NCBI RefSeq assembly: GCF_022539505.1
Contig: NC_061510.1
Coordinates: 98,782,292 to 98,846,291, forward strand
Direction: 5' to 3'
Source: Lolium rigidum
Taxonomy: Eukaryota > Streptophyta > Magnoliopsida > Poales > Poaceae
Length of the DNA stretch: 64,000 bases
The translations under genes and the position numbers were made by a program. Positions within the stretch are counted from its first letter, which is position 1. Every line of letters starts with the position of its first letter. The notes below the pieces were generated by a model. The model worked only from the letters and a program-made list of their open reading frames with translations, was not told where the DNA came from and made no database searches. This document shows, piece by piece, positions 1 through 9,928 of the stretch.

Positions 1-193
1 CCATAATAGTTGATTTACAGCTTTGTTGGGCCCAACTTTGTACTAGGATTCGACGACAGCAAGTCCTTCGTATCCGAGTCCGGTCTGTTTCGTAAAATAA
101 AATCCGAGTCTGACTGGATGTTGCTGATTATCCGAGTCTGACTGGCTGTTGATCGAGCATCCGAGTCGAGAAGCTACCACACTAGCTGGCCTA

Positions 194-200
194 CTATAAA
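194..200 (+). promoter_or_regulatory. TATA box of the polygalacturonase gene
   Basis: CTATAAA lies about 145 bp before the ATG at 345, a plausible distance for a plant promoter with a leader of about 110 nt. No other element in the first 190 bases is clear to me. Confidence 0.5.
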
Positions 201-344
201 GGTACAGGCACGTACCTGCCTTGTTCGTCGTCAAATACCAGCCGTGAAAGCATACAGCAATCAAGCCCCAGAATCGATCATATCTCCTCGCGTAGCTCAA
301 GCTGAGGTTAATTCAATCGAGTTGTTCCAGCCCGGCCGAACGAG

Positions 345-1715
345 ATGAACATACGCGCACTTATACCTCGGGGCGTGGCATCTCGCAAGGTCGTCCTGGC
401 AGTGCTTTTCCTGCTGTTATTGTTCATCTTCCCGGCAATTGCCTTTGCATTTACAGGCGGCATGCATACAGAGTCCGTGCACCGCAGACTGGGAGAGACG
501 AGCGTCAAGGCCGATACGCTGAGCCACAGACCTGTCCGGCGGCATCGCAAACTTGGCCAGGAGACCAAGCCTCCTCAGGACGCCGAGTTCAACGTGGTTA
601 GCTACGGAGCCGTTGGCGATGGCCAAACTGATGACACGCCGGCGTTTCAGAAAACCTGGGCCGCGGCCTGCTCGTCATCTAAGCCAGCAACCATGCTGGT
701 TCCCAAGGAGAAGGACTTTCTCGTCAAGCAGACCACCTTCTCGGGGCAGTGCAAGTCAAGCGTCAAATTCAAGCTCGACGGAACGTTGGTAGCTCCCGGA
801 CGATCAACTTGGCCGAAGGAGAACATGAATAAGTGGATCATGTTTAACAACGTTGATAAGCTAACCGTGTCGGGCGAAGGGACTATGGACGGAAAAGGCG
901 AAGTATGGTGGAAGAACTCCTGCCGAGTCAACAAGAACCTCAAGTGCACAGAGGCCCCCACGGCGTTGTTGCTCAGCAAGTGCAATCACTTGAAGGTGGA
1001 AAATATCAGGCTCTTAAACAGCCAGCAAATGCATATGTCCGTCGAAGATTGCAAGGACGTAGTTCTAAAGCATATCACGATCGTTGCGCCCGAAGACAGC
1101 CCTAATACCGATGGCATCCACATTGCCCGCACGAAGGATATACAAGTCATGGATTGCAACATTAAAACTGGAGACGATTGCATGTCTATCGAGACCGGAA
1201 CTGAGAACTTGTATGCCTCAAAGATAACATGCGGCCCAGGTCACGGAATCAGTGTCGGAAGCTTAGGTGACAAAAATTCTAAAGCTCGTGTTTCCAACAT
1301 AACTATTAACAAAGCACACCTCATTGGCACGACGAATGGTGCACGCATTAAGTCGTGGCAAGGAGGAAAGGGATATGCCAAAGACATCACATTTGAGGAT
1401 ATCATTATGGACAAGGTCAAGAATCCAATAATCATTGATCAAAACTACTGTTATATGGATGATCCTTTACAGCCTAAGGCATGCAAGAAACAAACTTCGG
1501 CTGTGGAGCTAAGTAATATTCAGTTCAAAAATATAAGAGGCACGAGTGGAACAAAAGAGGCTATCAAGCTAGACTGCAGCGACACCATCCCATGCCATGA
1601 TCTTGTGCTGGAGGATGTGAAGCTTACCTTCAGCGGGCATGGCAAAGGTGCTACAAGCACATGCAAGAACGCTAAGCTAAAGAAATCGGACAATGTCATT
1701 CCAAAGACATGTTGA
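345..1715 (+). CDS. Polygalacturonase (glycoside hydrolase family 28), intronless
   Basis: Encodes a 456-residue GH28 pectinase that hydrolyses alpha-1,4 bonds of polygalacturonan in the cell wall. The N-terminus has a hydrophobic stretch at about residues 16-36, suiting a signal peptide or anchor for secretion. The right-handed beta-helix region carries all the GH28 signature blocks: SPNTDG at 252-257, GDDC at 276-279, GHG at 299-301 and RIK at 334-336. The usual catalytic and binding residues are therefore present as D256, D277, D278, H300, R334 and K336. Cysteine-rich segments near the C-terminus are also typical. The sequence most resembles the grass exo-polygalacturonase/pollen-allergen type, but I assign no specific subtype. 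The frame is open from ATG to TGA with no intron, and the start is the first ATG after the TATA box. It appears intact and is the only complete host gene in the window. Confidence 0.93.
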   Translation: MNIRALIPRGVASRKVVLAVLFLLLLFIFPAIAFAFTGGMHTESVHRRLGETSVKADTLSHRPVRRHRKLGQETKPPQDAEFNVVSYGAVGDGQTDDTPAFQKTWAAACSSSKPATMLVPKEKDFLVKQTTFSGQCKSSVKFKLDGTLVAPGRSTWPKENMNKWIMFNNVDKLTVSGEGTMDGKGEVWWKNSCRVNKNLKCTEAPTALLLSKCNHLKVENIRLLNSQQMHMSVEDCKDVVLKHITIVAPEDSPNTDGIHIARTKDIQVMDCNIKTGDDCMSIETGTENLYASKITCGPGHGISVGSLGDKNSKARVSNITINKAHLIGTTNGARIKSWQGGKGYAKDITFEDIIMDKVKNPIIIDQNYCYMDDPLQPKACKKQTSAVELSNIQFKNIRGTSGTKEAIKLDCSDTIPCHDLVLEDVKLTFSGHGKGATSTCKNAKLKKSDNVIPKTC

Positions 1716-2289
1716 GATAATGCGACATGGTTGATGTAGAGGTTGCCTTTTGTATTTGATTTTCCTTCATGTAGTTAGTTTGTTGCTTTGATATCTCAGA
1801 CTTGTAAAATTAGATAGCCTCTTGTATAGGCAGAAGACAGGATTGGTATTTTTTTGTACTGCACTATATTATAGCGTACATGTCACGTGTGAGTTTTTTT
1901 TTATTACAAATTATTATTTACATGCTTCGTTTAGCTGCGACCACAACTATCTATCGACTTCGCGGGTTAAAGTAGTTGCATTTGTATGCGTGTTGTTCAT
2001 ACTGTCATGTTTGTGCTGGGAGGACAGTTTGTGCTCGCACTGATAAGTATAACAGTGCTTCAATTGAAAGTATTCCGTGTCCAAAAAAGGTATTACTTAG
2101 GACAATGAATCAAGGATGCTTGAATAAACCAAGATACATTTTTAACTAGATAATACTTGGAATGCTACCAGATTGTCAGTTTTTAAATGTATCTTATTGG
2201 ACTCGTGGGCGTTGGGTACGTAGAGATTTAAGTGTATATAGTGGAGCTGTATTTTTTGGGGTTGTGTAAGCATGTTCCAGCCCTAAACA
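1716..2289. other. 3' flank of polygalacturonase, no gene seen
   Basis: AT-rich sequence that must contain the 3' UTR and polyadenylation site. A GAATAAA-like string near 2122 is one candidate signal, but nothing decides it. I see no coding region or repeat structure here. Confidence 0.4.
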
Positions 2290-3655
2290 GTTACCTACTG
2301 TTTGAGTGTATTGGAGAGAGAGCATGTGAATTTCCTCGCCGGTAGCGCCGCCGGGGCAAAGACCCACGGGGCGTGGCGGCAGCGGGGGCCTTTCCTCGCT
2401 GGTGGGGGGGACGGCGGACGGGCTCTCCCTTCCTCGACGCTCACGGCGGCGGCCGGCGCGGATGGTGATGGGGCGGCGGCGGCTCTTGCGCTGCGGTCCC
2501 CCCTCCTCTCCCGTAGGCTTCCATCCGCAGCACACCGGCAGGGGCTGGTGGTGGGCGGCGGCCAGACCCTCGGTCTGCGCCATGCCCTCGCCCCCCCCCC
2601 CCCTAGTCGGTGCTTGGAGGCGATCTCGGGCTTCTTCCGCATCACGAGGGCGCCCGGGGCAGCGGCCTTGGGCTCGACGGAGGAGGTGGCTCTCTTCTGC
2701 GCCAGAGAGGGTCGGCCTACGGTTGGTGGTGGTGGATCTTTTGATCTATCACCACGATCCGGCGGCGAGATGGAGGAGCATGGAAGCCGACGATGGTGTC
2801 GCTAGTGGAGGGCTGGATTGGCCAGCCCGGGATGGTCGCCGACGTGGGGGTCCGGCCTATATAAAGGCGGCGGTCCTAGGGCCTCTCTTGCGTGAAGAGG
2901 AGGACCTACCGGAGGCCTGGACTCGTGATCTGGCCGGAGGGTTGAGTTCCGGAAGGCTCCGCCGGCGAATGTAACAGTGCTTTTCCTGGAGTTTGCTGGA
3001 TCGGAGGTATTCGGTTGTGCGCACCCATGCTTTTAATCCGACCGATTGGTTCTGGAGGGAGCGGCGCAAAGCTCTTTTTCTGTGTTGACATCAAGTGACT
3101 ATGGATCCATGATGAAAGTCGGAAGAAAAGAATTTCATGAAGGCCGGAGGGGAGGACTAGCTAAGGGAGGTTCAAGTCTCCGCGCTGTTGAGAGACTTGC
3201 TTGGTGTTCCGGGCTTCACAGCAGCGGTATGAAAGTGGGGGCGACAACACAGGTGAAGCGCAGAGTCCTACCTTTCAGGGTGAAAACCCAAGGCCTGGTC
3301 TTAACTGGTTGTGCCTGGCAATGGCCTTGGTGGAGGCATTGTTTTGAGAGCGGGGACTATTTTCAGGGTGAAAACCTAAGATCTTTGATCAGGCACGACG
3401 GTGTTTGAGCACTGTTCCCTTCTTGGAGGCATCATTTTTTGGAGAGTCTGTAATTCAGGTGTTGTCTTGGCGGTGGATGTATTGTTGTTGTTAGGCCCGA
3501 GATATTGTAGCGGTACTTTTGTTTCTTAGTTTTCTTTTCCTTTTTTTGGTTGTGTGCATCTGTAGTGCCATTAGGGTGGTGCGTTTGTTGCAGAGGCTGG
3601 GTGTAATTGGTATCTTCTTGATATTAATATATTCCCTTTATCGAAAAACAATCCA
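2290..3655 (+). mobile_element. GC-rich retroposon-like segment with A-tail
   Basis: The base composition shifts abruptly to GC-rich at about 2330, with a TATATAAAGG at about 2865. The segment ends in a stretch ending ATTCCCTTTATCG followed by a short A run at about 3648. That ending, on a transcript-like unit without a long reading frame, resembles the 3' tails of grass LINE-derived or other non-LTR retroposons. The open frames at 2302-2805, 2402-2974 and 3046-3408 have no recognisable domain and look like products of GC-rich composition. I could not find a target-site duplication, so the 5' limit is approximate and the class is uncertain. A decayed gene with a retained 3' UTR is the alternative. 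Confidence 0.4.
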
Positions 3656-3659
3656 CCTG

Positions 3660-5078
3660 AGCTGTTACTGAGTAACGATCTCAGAGACAACTTGTTGGGA
3701 GATCTAAAAGATTTTAGTAGTTTATTGTTGTTAATAGAAGTCAAGGTGGCTACTCATTTGTGCGGCAACAATATCTATGATTGAACGCAACATCAGCCTC
3801 CCTTGTTAGTTGCCTAAAGCATGATTGCAATTAGGCTTAGGATAATGATTCAATTCCGTCGGAGGCCCCCAATCTCCGACTCCTGCTACTGACACATGTC
3901 CATGGGGCCCACCTAGAATCGGGCTTATCTCTTTCCAATCCATCCTATGGCCAAGATTGCATCTCTAGCTCTATATATTGAGAGGAAATCTTACTTTTAG
4001 AGGCATCCACTCATAGCCACAAAATTTCTCCTTCTTGATAGCCGCCAAGGAGGGGAAAAAATTCCTCCACACCAGCACCAAGTCTAAGGAAGAAGAAGGG
4101 GCAAGGGGGCACTACCCTCAAGGGCAGCCGCCTCCCTCCAGGCGTCGCCACCGCCTCATGTGGTCGTCGCCACGGGGATCTTCATCATCATCTCCTCCAT
4201 GGGACACGCCTCTTCATAAACACCCTTAGAACAATCTTCATCTACCCCTTTGTGATCTCTTGGCAAACATGATGTGTGAGGCAATCTATCGTTTTCCCAT
4301 GATATATTGTAACTCTATGTCTTCGTTTGAGTAGTGGCTTGTTCTTGGCAATTGTGAGATAATTTGTGATGGTTGCATATGAGTATTTATTATCTTCTAT
4401 GATGATCTTTTGTACTGATATATGAGTGCACGCATATGTTGGAGAATGCATGAGGTTGTCACTGTTGCATGATGATAGGAGGAGGGACAGTTGGAGCTTG
4501 ACAGAAACCATGTCCCAATTCTTAGATTCATGTTGTATCAATTCATGGTTAATCAACGGGGGTATAACTATGGGGATATTTAAATTTACAACGGTGGTTG
4601 GACTTTATGTCTTAATAATTTCCTTGTTTGTTATTAATTGGCCTTGGGTCAATCACCATTCACTAGTGGTGTATTTGCTCATGTTTGTGGCTGCACGAAC
4701 CTATGGCTCCTCTCTAGAAGAAACACTAAAAAAACTATACTAAACTTCACTAATTGTGACAACCACACAAATGAAATAGCAATTTTCCAGAACACTTACT
4801 CCCTTGAGTTACATCTTCTTACTCCACTTCATATCACTTTACTTATCTTGTATTAGTTTTACTTCTTGCATTTTTATTTTTCTGCACTCATAGTTTTATA
4901 GTAGAAACCTCTTCACAAATACACACACTATAGATCGTAGCTTTGCATAGAAGGCGATATAAGTGGGTTATCTGGCTTTAGAGAATATATAGTTTACCTT
5001 CAGCTCCTCGTGGGTTCGACACTCAAATACCTATCGAATTGTACTACGGTGATCCCAAACACTTGGGGGTTATTATCA
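3660..5078 (+). mobile_element. Gypsy-type LTR remnant
   Basis: The right end has the layout of Triticeae gypsy LTRs: GGGTTCGACACTC at about 5010, then a tract ending CACTTGGGGGTTATTATCA near 5078. This parallels the ends of the LTRs at 8191 and 32468. A TATA-like CTATATAT at 3971-3978 followed by a leader-like stretch would be its promoter. The left boundary is not clear and no matching second LTR or TSD is seen. I take it as a solo or truncated LTR joined to the older gypsy body that starts about 5079. Open frames inside (4242-4556, 4426-4743) show no domain. Confidence 0.45.
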
Positions 5079-5708
5079 ACTCAGTTGCGCCAGCGAAAGG
5101 AGGAGCATGGCACCGAGCTCTAGAAGGAGAAAGATGAGGAGACCCGGCTAAAGGAGGAGGTCATCGAGCTGAAACGCCGACATGAACTTGAGGTTCAAAA
5201 ACTCAATTACTCTTTCAAAGCCGAAGTTGCCAAAGCTTAGAAGGATGTGGAGGACAAACACGAAGAAGAACTATCTGAGGAGGTACTTTCAACCTCGAAG
5301 AAGAACTATCCCCACTACTAGAAGATGATGTATGGCATGTACATGGCCGCCAAGAAGCTCAAGCATTACTTTGAGGAGCACGAGATGAAAGTGGTGTGTG
5401 CAGCTCCAGTCTCGAAAATCACCAACAACAAAGATGCCAGTGGCAGAATCGCCAAGTGGGCATTCGATCTGGCCCCATACACACCACATTATGAGAGAAG
5501 AGATGCAATCAAGTCACAAGCTTTGGCCGATTTTCTTGTCGATTGGGCCGAGATGCGGTACGAGCCACCAGCACCGGATTCCAACTACTGGAAGATGCAC
5601 TTTGACGGTTCCAAAGTCAAAGAGGGTTTGGGTGCTAGCATAGTCCTCACCTCACACAAGCGAGATGAGCTCAAATATGTGTTGCAGATCCATTTCAGAG
5701 CATCAAAC

Positions 5709-5791
5709 TATTGACGTGTATAAGTAGATTGCCTACTCCTTTCCATCAGTTCGGACTTTTGGTTCAAGTGGCTAGTGCATGAACCTTAACA
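5709..5791 (+). repeat. TRIM LTR 1 (plus orientation)
   Basis: An 83-bp LTR in the opposite orientation to the other three. It starts TATTGAC where the others have TGTTGAC, and is followed at 5792-5804 by the primer-site sequence TGGTATCAGAGCC. Confidence 0.85.
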
Positions 5792-5827
5792 TGGTATCAG
5801 AGCCCCAGGTCAACACCCCCTCTCACG

Positions 5828-5910
5828 TGTTAAGGTTCATGCACTAGCCACTTGAACCAAAAGTCTGAACTGATGGAAAGGGGTAGGCAATCTACTTATA
5901 CACGTCAACA
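5828..5910 (-). repeat. TRIM LTR 2
   Basis: An 83-bp minus-strand LTR. It forms a near-perfect palindrome with LTR 1 across the 36-bp spacer 5792-5827. Confidence 0.85.
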
Positions 5911-6085
5911 CCCCCTCTCACGTGTGACGGGAAGACGATAAGACAAGTCAACACGTGTAGAGAGGCAAAGAGGTAGCGCCGGGACCACACGGCAAGAGGC
6001 TGCGGGGAATTTAGAATAAATTGGGGATTTTAGAATAAATTGTGAAAGCCAGGATTTGAACTCAAGACCTGGGGCTCTAATACCA

Positions 6086-6168
6086 TGTTAAGGTTCATGC
6101 ACTAGCCACTTGAACCAAAAGTCCGAACTGATGGAAAGGAGTAGGCAATCTACTTATACACGTCAACA
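6086..6168 (-). repeat. TRIM LTR 3
   Basis: An 83-bp minus-strand LTR shared by the two tandem units. Its primer-site complement GGCTCTAATACCA lies at 6073-6085 and the purine-tract complement follows at 6169. Confidence 0.88.
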
Positions 6169-6324
6169 CCCCCTCTCACGTGTGACGAGAAGACAAGTCA
6201 ACACGTGTAGAGAGGCAAAGAGGCAGCACCGGGACCACACGCCACATGGCAAGAGGCTGCGGGGGAATTTAAAATAAATTGTGAAAGTCAGGATTTGAAT
6301 TCGAGACCTGGGGCTCTGATACCA

Positions 6325-6407
6325 TGTTAAGGTTCATGCACTAGCCAGTTGAACCAAAAGTCCAAACTAATGGAAAGGGGTAGGCAATCTACTTATACAT
6401 GTCAACA
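6325..6407 (-). repeat. TRIM LTR 4
   Basis: An 83-bp minus-strand LTR that is the 5' LTR of the array as transcribed. The primer-site complement GGCTCTGATACCA lies at 6312-6324, and the TSD CAAAC follows at 6408. Confidence 0.88.
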
Positions 6408-6677
6408 CAAACAATGTGGCCGAGTATTAAGAACTTGTGCATGGGCTCAAGGTGACAAAAGAGATAGGGGTGGGCCGGATCATATGTTGCAGTGATTCGG
6501 ATTTGGTGGTCCAGTAGTGTTCCGATTATTGGGATGTCAAGGATGCAAACATGGCATCATACAGGTTTCATGTGCAGCAAATCAGTGGGTTCTTTGTAGG
6601 TTGTGAGTTCCACCACATACCTCGGGAAGATAATGAAGCAGCTGATACTTTGTTCAAGTTAGGTTCATCCCGGCAAG

Positions 6678-8191
6678 TGATACGTCCATTTTGCATCACT
6701 ATTTTATATCATAATTTGCTATTATTCATTGATATATTTCATATTTAGATATGATACTTATGTTATTTCACCTATTTTGCATGTTTCATGATCATTGGAG
6801 AATTATTCACCGGAGTCAGGATTCTGCTGGAAAAAGCACCGTCAGGACACCATATTTCTGAAGATCAACAATTGACGGCAATTATACGAAAAATCCTATT
6901 TTTCCAGAAGACGAAGGGAGCCAAAAGGAGGGGCCGAGAGGGTCCGCCATGGGCCCCCCCCATAGGCCGGCGCGGGCCCTGCCCTGGCCGCGCCGCCATG
7001 TGGGGAGGGGGCCCACAGCCCCCTATGGCCGCCTCTCCTTCGCGTACTTCTTCGTCCCGAAAACCTAAGGCACGGGGAGTTACGGAGATTTGACAGAGCC
7101 GCCTCTGCGGGGCGGAAAAACACCAGAGAGAAAAGAGCTCTCCGGCGGGCAGGAATCCGCCGGGGAAATTCCCTCCCGGAGGGGGAAATCGACGCCATCG
7201 CCATCATCATCGAGCTGGACATCATCTCCATCATCATCACCATCATCTTCATCATCATCACCGCCATCTCCACCGCTGCATCTCGTCACCGCTGTAACGA
7301 TTTGGGTTGGATCTTGATTGTTTGATAGGGGAAACTCTCCCGGTGTTGATTACTACTTGTTATTGATGCTATTGAGTGAAACCATTGAACCAAGGTTTAT
7401 GTTCAGATTGTTATTCATCATCATATCACCTCTGATCATGTTCCATATGATGTCTCGTGAGTAGTTCGTTTAGTTCTTGAGGACATGGGTGAAGTCTAAA
7501 TGTTAGTAGTGAATTATGGTTGAGTAATATTCAATGTTATGATATTTAAGTTGTGGTGTTATTCTTCTAGTGGTGTCATGTGAACGTCGACTACATGATA
7601 CTTCACCTTTATGGGCCTAGGGGAGTTCATCTTGTATTCGCTTGCTAATTGTGGGGTTGCCGGAGTGATAGCAACCTAAACCCCCGTTAGTATATCGGTG
7701 CAGGAGGGATAGCAGGATCTCAGAGTTTAAGGCTGTGGTTAGATTTATCTTAATTACTTTCTTGTATTTGCGGATGTTTGCAAGGGGTTTAATCACAAGT
7801 ATGTATTAGTCCTAGGAAGGGCGGTTCATTAGCATAGGTTCACCCACACAACACTTATCAAAACAATGAAGATTAATCAACTATAGGAAGCGAAAGCACT
7901 AGACTAAAATCCCCGTGTGTGCTCAAGAACATTTGGTCATTATAAGTAAACAAATCGGCTTGTCCTTTGTGCTAAAAAGGATTGGGCCACTCGCTGCAAT
8001 CATTTCTCTCGCATTTTACTTACTCGTACTTTATTTATCTGTTACATCAAAACCCCCTGAATACTTGTCTGTGAGCATTTACAGTGAATCCTTCATCGAA
8101 ACTGCTTGTCAACACCTTCTGCTCCTCGTTGGGTTCGACACTCTTATTTATCGAAAGTACTACGATACACCCCTATACTTGTGGGTCATCA
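6678..8191 (+). repeat. 5' LTR of the Athila-like element
   Basis: A 1514-bp LTR from TGATACGTCC to GGGTCATCA. It contains a GC-rich hairpin at 6951-7014 and an ATC/CAT-rich run at about 7195-7270. Open frames inside have no domain and follow from composition. It matches 30959-32468 closely, for instance with the same hairpin and the same ATC run, implying a fairly recent insertion. Confidence 0.93.
6951..7014. repeat. GC-rich hairpin in LTR
   Basis: An imperfect inverted repeat. The left arm runs from GGGCCCCC through CATAGGCCGGCGCGGGCC, the loop is CTGCCCT, and the right arm is GGCCGCGCCGCCATGTGG then GGAGGGGGCCC. The partner LTR has it at 31232-31293. Confidence 0.75.
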
Positions 8192-8201
8192 AGACTATTT
8201 T

Positions 8202-8220
8202 CCGGCGCCGTTGCCGGGGA
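8202..8220 (+). promoter_or_regulatory. Primer binding site, tRNA-Asp type
   Basis: CCGGCGCCGTTGCCGGGGA lies 11 bp after the LTR end. It matches TGGCGCCGTTGCCGGGGA, the complement of the plant tRNA-Asp 3' end, with one change at the second base. The same site appears reversed at 51161-51178 and 56538-56554. Confidence 0.75.
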
Positions 8221-8307
8221 GTGAAGCGCTATTGGTAAGTGGAATTGGTAAGGAAACTTTTACGAGTACGTGCTGATTTTGTTTTCGCTTGTCTGCTATA
8301 AGTCATT

Positions 8308-8949
8308 ATGGAGAGATCCTCCCTTGAATTTCTATTTGGGAAATCTACTACTACTGCAACGGTAGTGGATGAGGCGCCAGGTGAGTAAGTGATACCATAT
8401 AAAATACCTATGAAAATTATTGAACGTGTTGTGGATAACCGCTATGAAGGGGATGGAACTGTTCATCCCGGAGATCATTTACTGTTTTTACATGAATTAT
8501 GCGGGTTATTCAAATGTGCAGGTATTTCAATGGATGAAGTTAGGAAGAAATTATTTGTTATGTCGCTATCTGGTAAAGCGGCGCATTGGTATAAACTGCT
8601 GAAGGATGGGCGTTCTCTTGATTGGAAGGATATTGTGCCTCTATTTTACTCTAAATTCTATCCTCCAAGTGAAATTCACAAAGACCGCAACCGTATATAT
8701 AATTTCTGGCCTCATGATGGAGAGAGTATTGCCCAAGCGTGGGGGAGATTGAAGTCTTTAATGCTCAAATGCCCCATTCATGAGCTTCCTGGTAATATTA
8801 TCATTGATAATTTCTATGCAAGACTTCCTTTTCAAGATAAAACCTTGTTGGATACCGCTTGTTCTGGATCATTCACACGCAATAAAGAAGAGTTTAAATG
8901 GGACCTTCTTGATCGAATCCAAGAAAATACTCGAAGGATGGGAGAATGA
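8308..8949 (+). pseudogene. Gag of the Athila-like element (premature stops)
   Basis: The frame opens at ATG 8308, is interrupted by TAA at 8386, then stays open from 8389 to TGA at 8947. The body is a plant retrotransposon gag domain with AHWYKLL, then a block ending YPPSEIHKDRNRIYNF and GESIAQAWGRLKSL. It forms the capsid that packages element RNA in the cytoplasm. It is homologous to the gag at 54315-56478, which shares the spacing W-Y-L, F-Y-P, R-I-Y-N-F and A-W-R. After the TGA the polyprotein appears to continue at 9001, so the stop is probably a decay event or sequence error rather than a programmed terminator. Confidence 0.8.
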
Positions 8950-9000
8950 CAAAGGTAGAGTGTCGGTATAAATTATAATTATGAATGCATTGAAACTTTT

Positions 9001-9922
9001 ATGGATACTGATGAATATCGTAATATAAGTGCTACATATGGTCTTGACTCTCAAGTTGTTGCAAATATTTATAAAGCCTTTGCCTCTCATTTTGAATTGC
9101 CTAGGAAGAATTTTGATAAGTATCATGAACCTTATAAAGATAAAGTTGATTCACTTAAAGGTAAATGTGTTGAAATCAAAATTGTTGATCATGTTCTTCC
9201 TGAAGCTTATATTGAAAAAACTCATTTCCCTGCTAAAATGAAGGAGTATTCTGTCATAACTAGTGCAGTTAATAAAAGTGCAAAGAAACCCACAGAACCT
9301 GAAGAACAAATAAAAGTTGAACCTGCTGTTGCAATAGTTAAAGATCTTGTGACTGAAAATGTGGAAGATGGTCATATTATTTTTTGTGAAGATGCTTCTA
9401 ATATTGTTTTGCATCCTAATAAGTCTAGGAAAGCCAGTGTTCCTGTGCTCTCTGTTCGAATTGGTGATCATTGCTATTATGGTTTATGCGACATTGGTGC
9501 AAGTGTTAGTGCCATTCCATATGAGCTCTACACGGAAATTATGCATGAAATTGGTTCTTGTGAACTTGAAGATATTGATGTGGTTATTCGGCTAGCTAAT
9601 AGAGAAACTATATCTCCCATTGGTATTGTTCGAGATGTTGAAGTTCTATGTGGTAAGATTAAATATCCTGCCGACTTTTTGGTACTTGGTTCTCGTCGCT
9701 AGTAAGTCTTGTCCTATTATTTTTGGTAGACCTTTTCTAAATACTTGTGGAGCCATTATAGATTGCAAGAAAGAGAAAGTTGTTACTAAATTTGCTGGTG
9801 AATCTTATGAGTTTAACTTCTCTAAATTTGTCAAAACTCCTTATAAAGCTGATTTGCCTAATGATGATTTTAGAGTTGAACAGTGTGCATCTATTGCTCT
9901 TGCTCCTAGTAGTCCTTTGTAG
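9001..9922 (+). pseudogene. Gag C-terminus and aspartic protease of the Athila-like element
   Basis: A 233-residue frame (9001-9702) followed, after a +1-type shift near 9700, by 9710-9922. It holds a lysine/glutamate-rich linker and then the retroviral-type aspartic protease with active-site block CDIGASVSAIP near residues 162-172 and, past the shift, IIFGRPFLNTCGAIID. The protease would cleave the gag-pol polyprotein. In this lineage the usual D-S/T-G triad is D-x-G-A, so the D and G are conserved. A stop near 9920 separates this from the linker frame 9929-10144, which leads into RT. Confidence 0.8.
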
Positions 9923-9928
9923 CAACAT

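Larger units (their letters stand above)
5709..6407 (-). mobile_element. Miniature LTR retrotransposon (TRIM) array, tandem dimer plus an inverted LTR
   Basis: Four copies of an 83-bp LTR lie here. Three are on the minus strand (5828-5910, 6086-6168, 6325-6407), separated by internal segments of 175 and 156 bp, and one is on the plus strand at the left end (5709-5791). Each LTR reads TG(or TA)TTGAC...TTAACA. The LTR 3' ends are followed directly by TGGTATCAGAGCC-type sequence, the initiator-methionine tRNA primer site. The minus-strand LTRs are preceded by the purine tract GTGAGAGGGGG. The whole block is flanked by a 5-bp TSD, CAAAC, at 5704-5708 and 6408-6412, and it splits an RNase H reading frame. 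No protein is encoded. The left part is a rearranged inverted copy: plus-strand LTR, primer site, then 18 bases of LTR-end/purine-tract complement. Confidence 0.9.
5098..6672 (+). pseudogene. Gag scrap plus RNase H of the host gypsy element
   Basis: The frame around 5150-5290 is a charged coiled-coil scrap broken by a stop. From 5325 a 129-residue frame covers an RT/RNase H linker (about residues 1-75) and the start of an RNase H fold with HFDGSK near residue 90. The fold breaks at 5708 where the miniature LTR array is inserted. It resumes at 6413 with several in-frame stops and ends in a frame (6551-6672) containing HIPREDNEAADTL, the usual final RNase H block. It is cut again at 6672 by the Athila-like element. 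Most of RT is absent, which implies a deletion between gag and RNase H before these insertions. Confidence 0.75.

Noticed and set aside
2194..2974. Overlapping 116-190-residue frames in the GC-rich segment
   Set aside because: No conserved motif, low-complexity composition and mutual overlap on both strands. The segment is better explained as a retroposon-like piece.
2290..3655. A target-site duplication for the retroposon-like segment
   Set aside because: I compared the bases after the A run (CAATCCACCTGAG) with 2160-2340 and found no convincing match.
3660..5078. The 5' LTR of the host gypsy element
   Set aside because: The host's 3' LTR starts TGTCGGGGGATGGCC and ends ACGATGACA. Nothing in 3660-5078 matches it, so this remnant belongs to another family.
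7195..7290. ATC/CAT-rich run encoding poly-Ser or poly-Met/Asp frames
   Set aside because: Present identically in both LTRs as a simple-sequence stretch, with no coding evidence.
8202..8220. A possible tRNA-Asp gene fragment
   Set aside because: Only the 18-bp 3'-end complement is present, directly after an LTR, which is a primer binding site.
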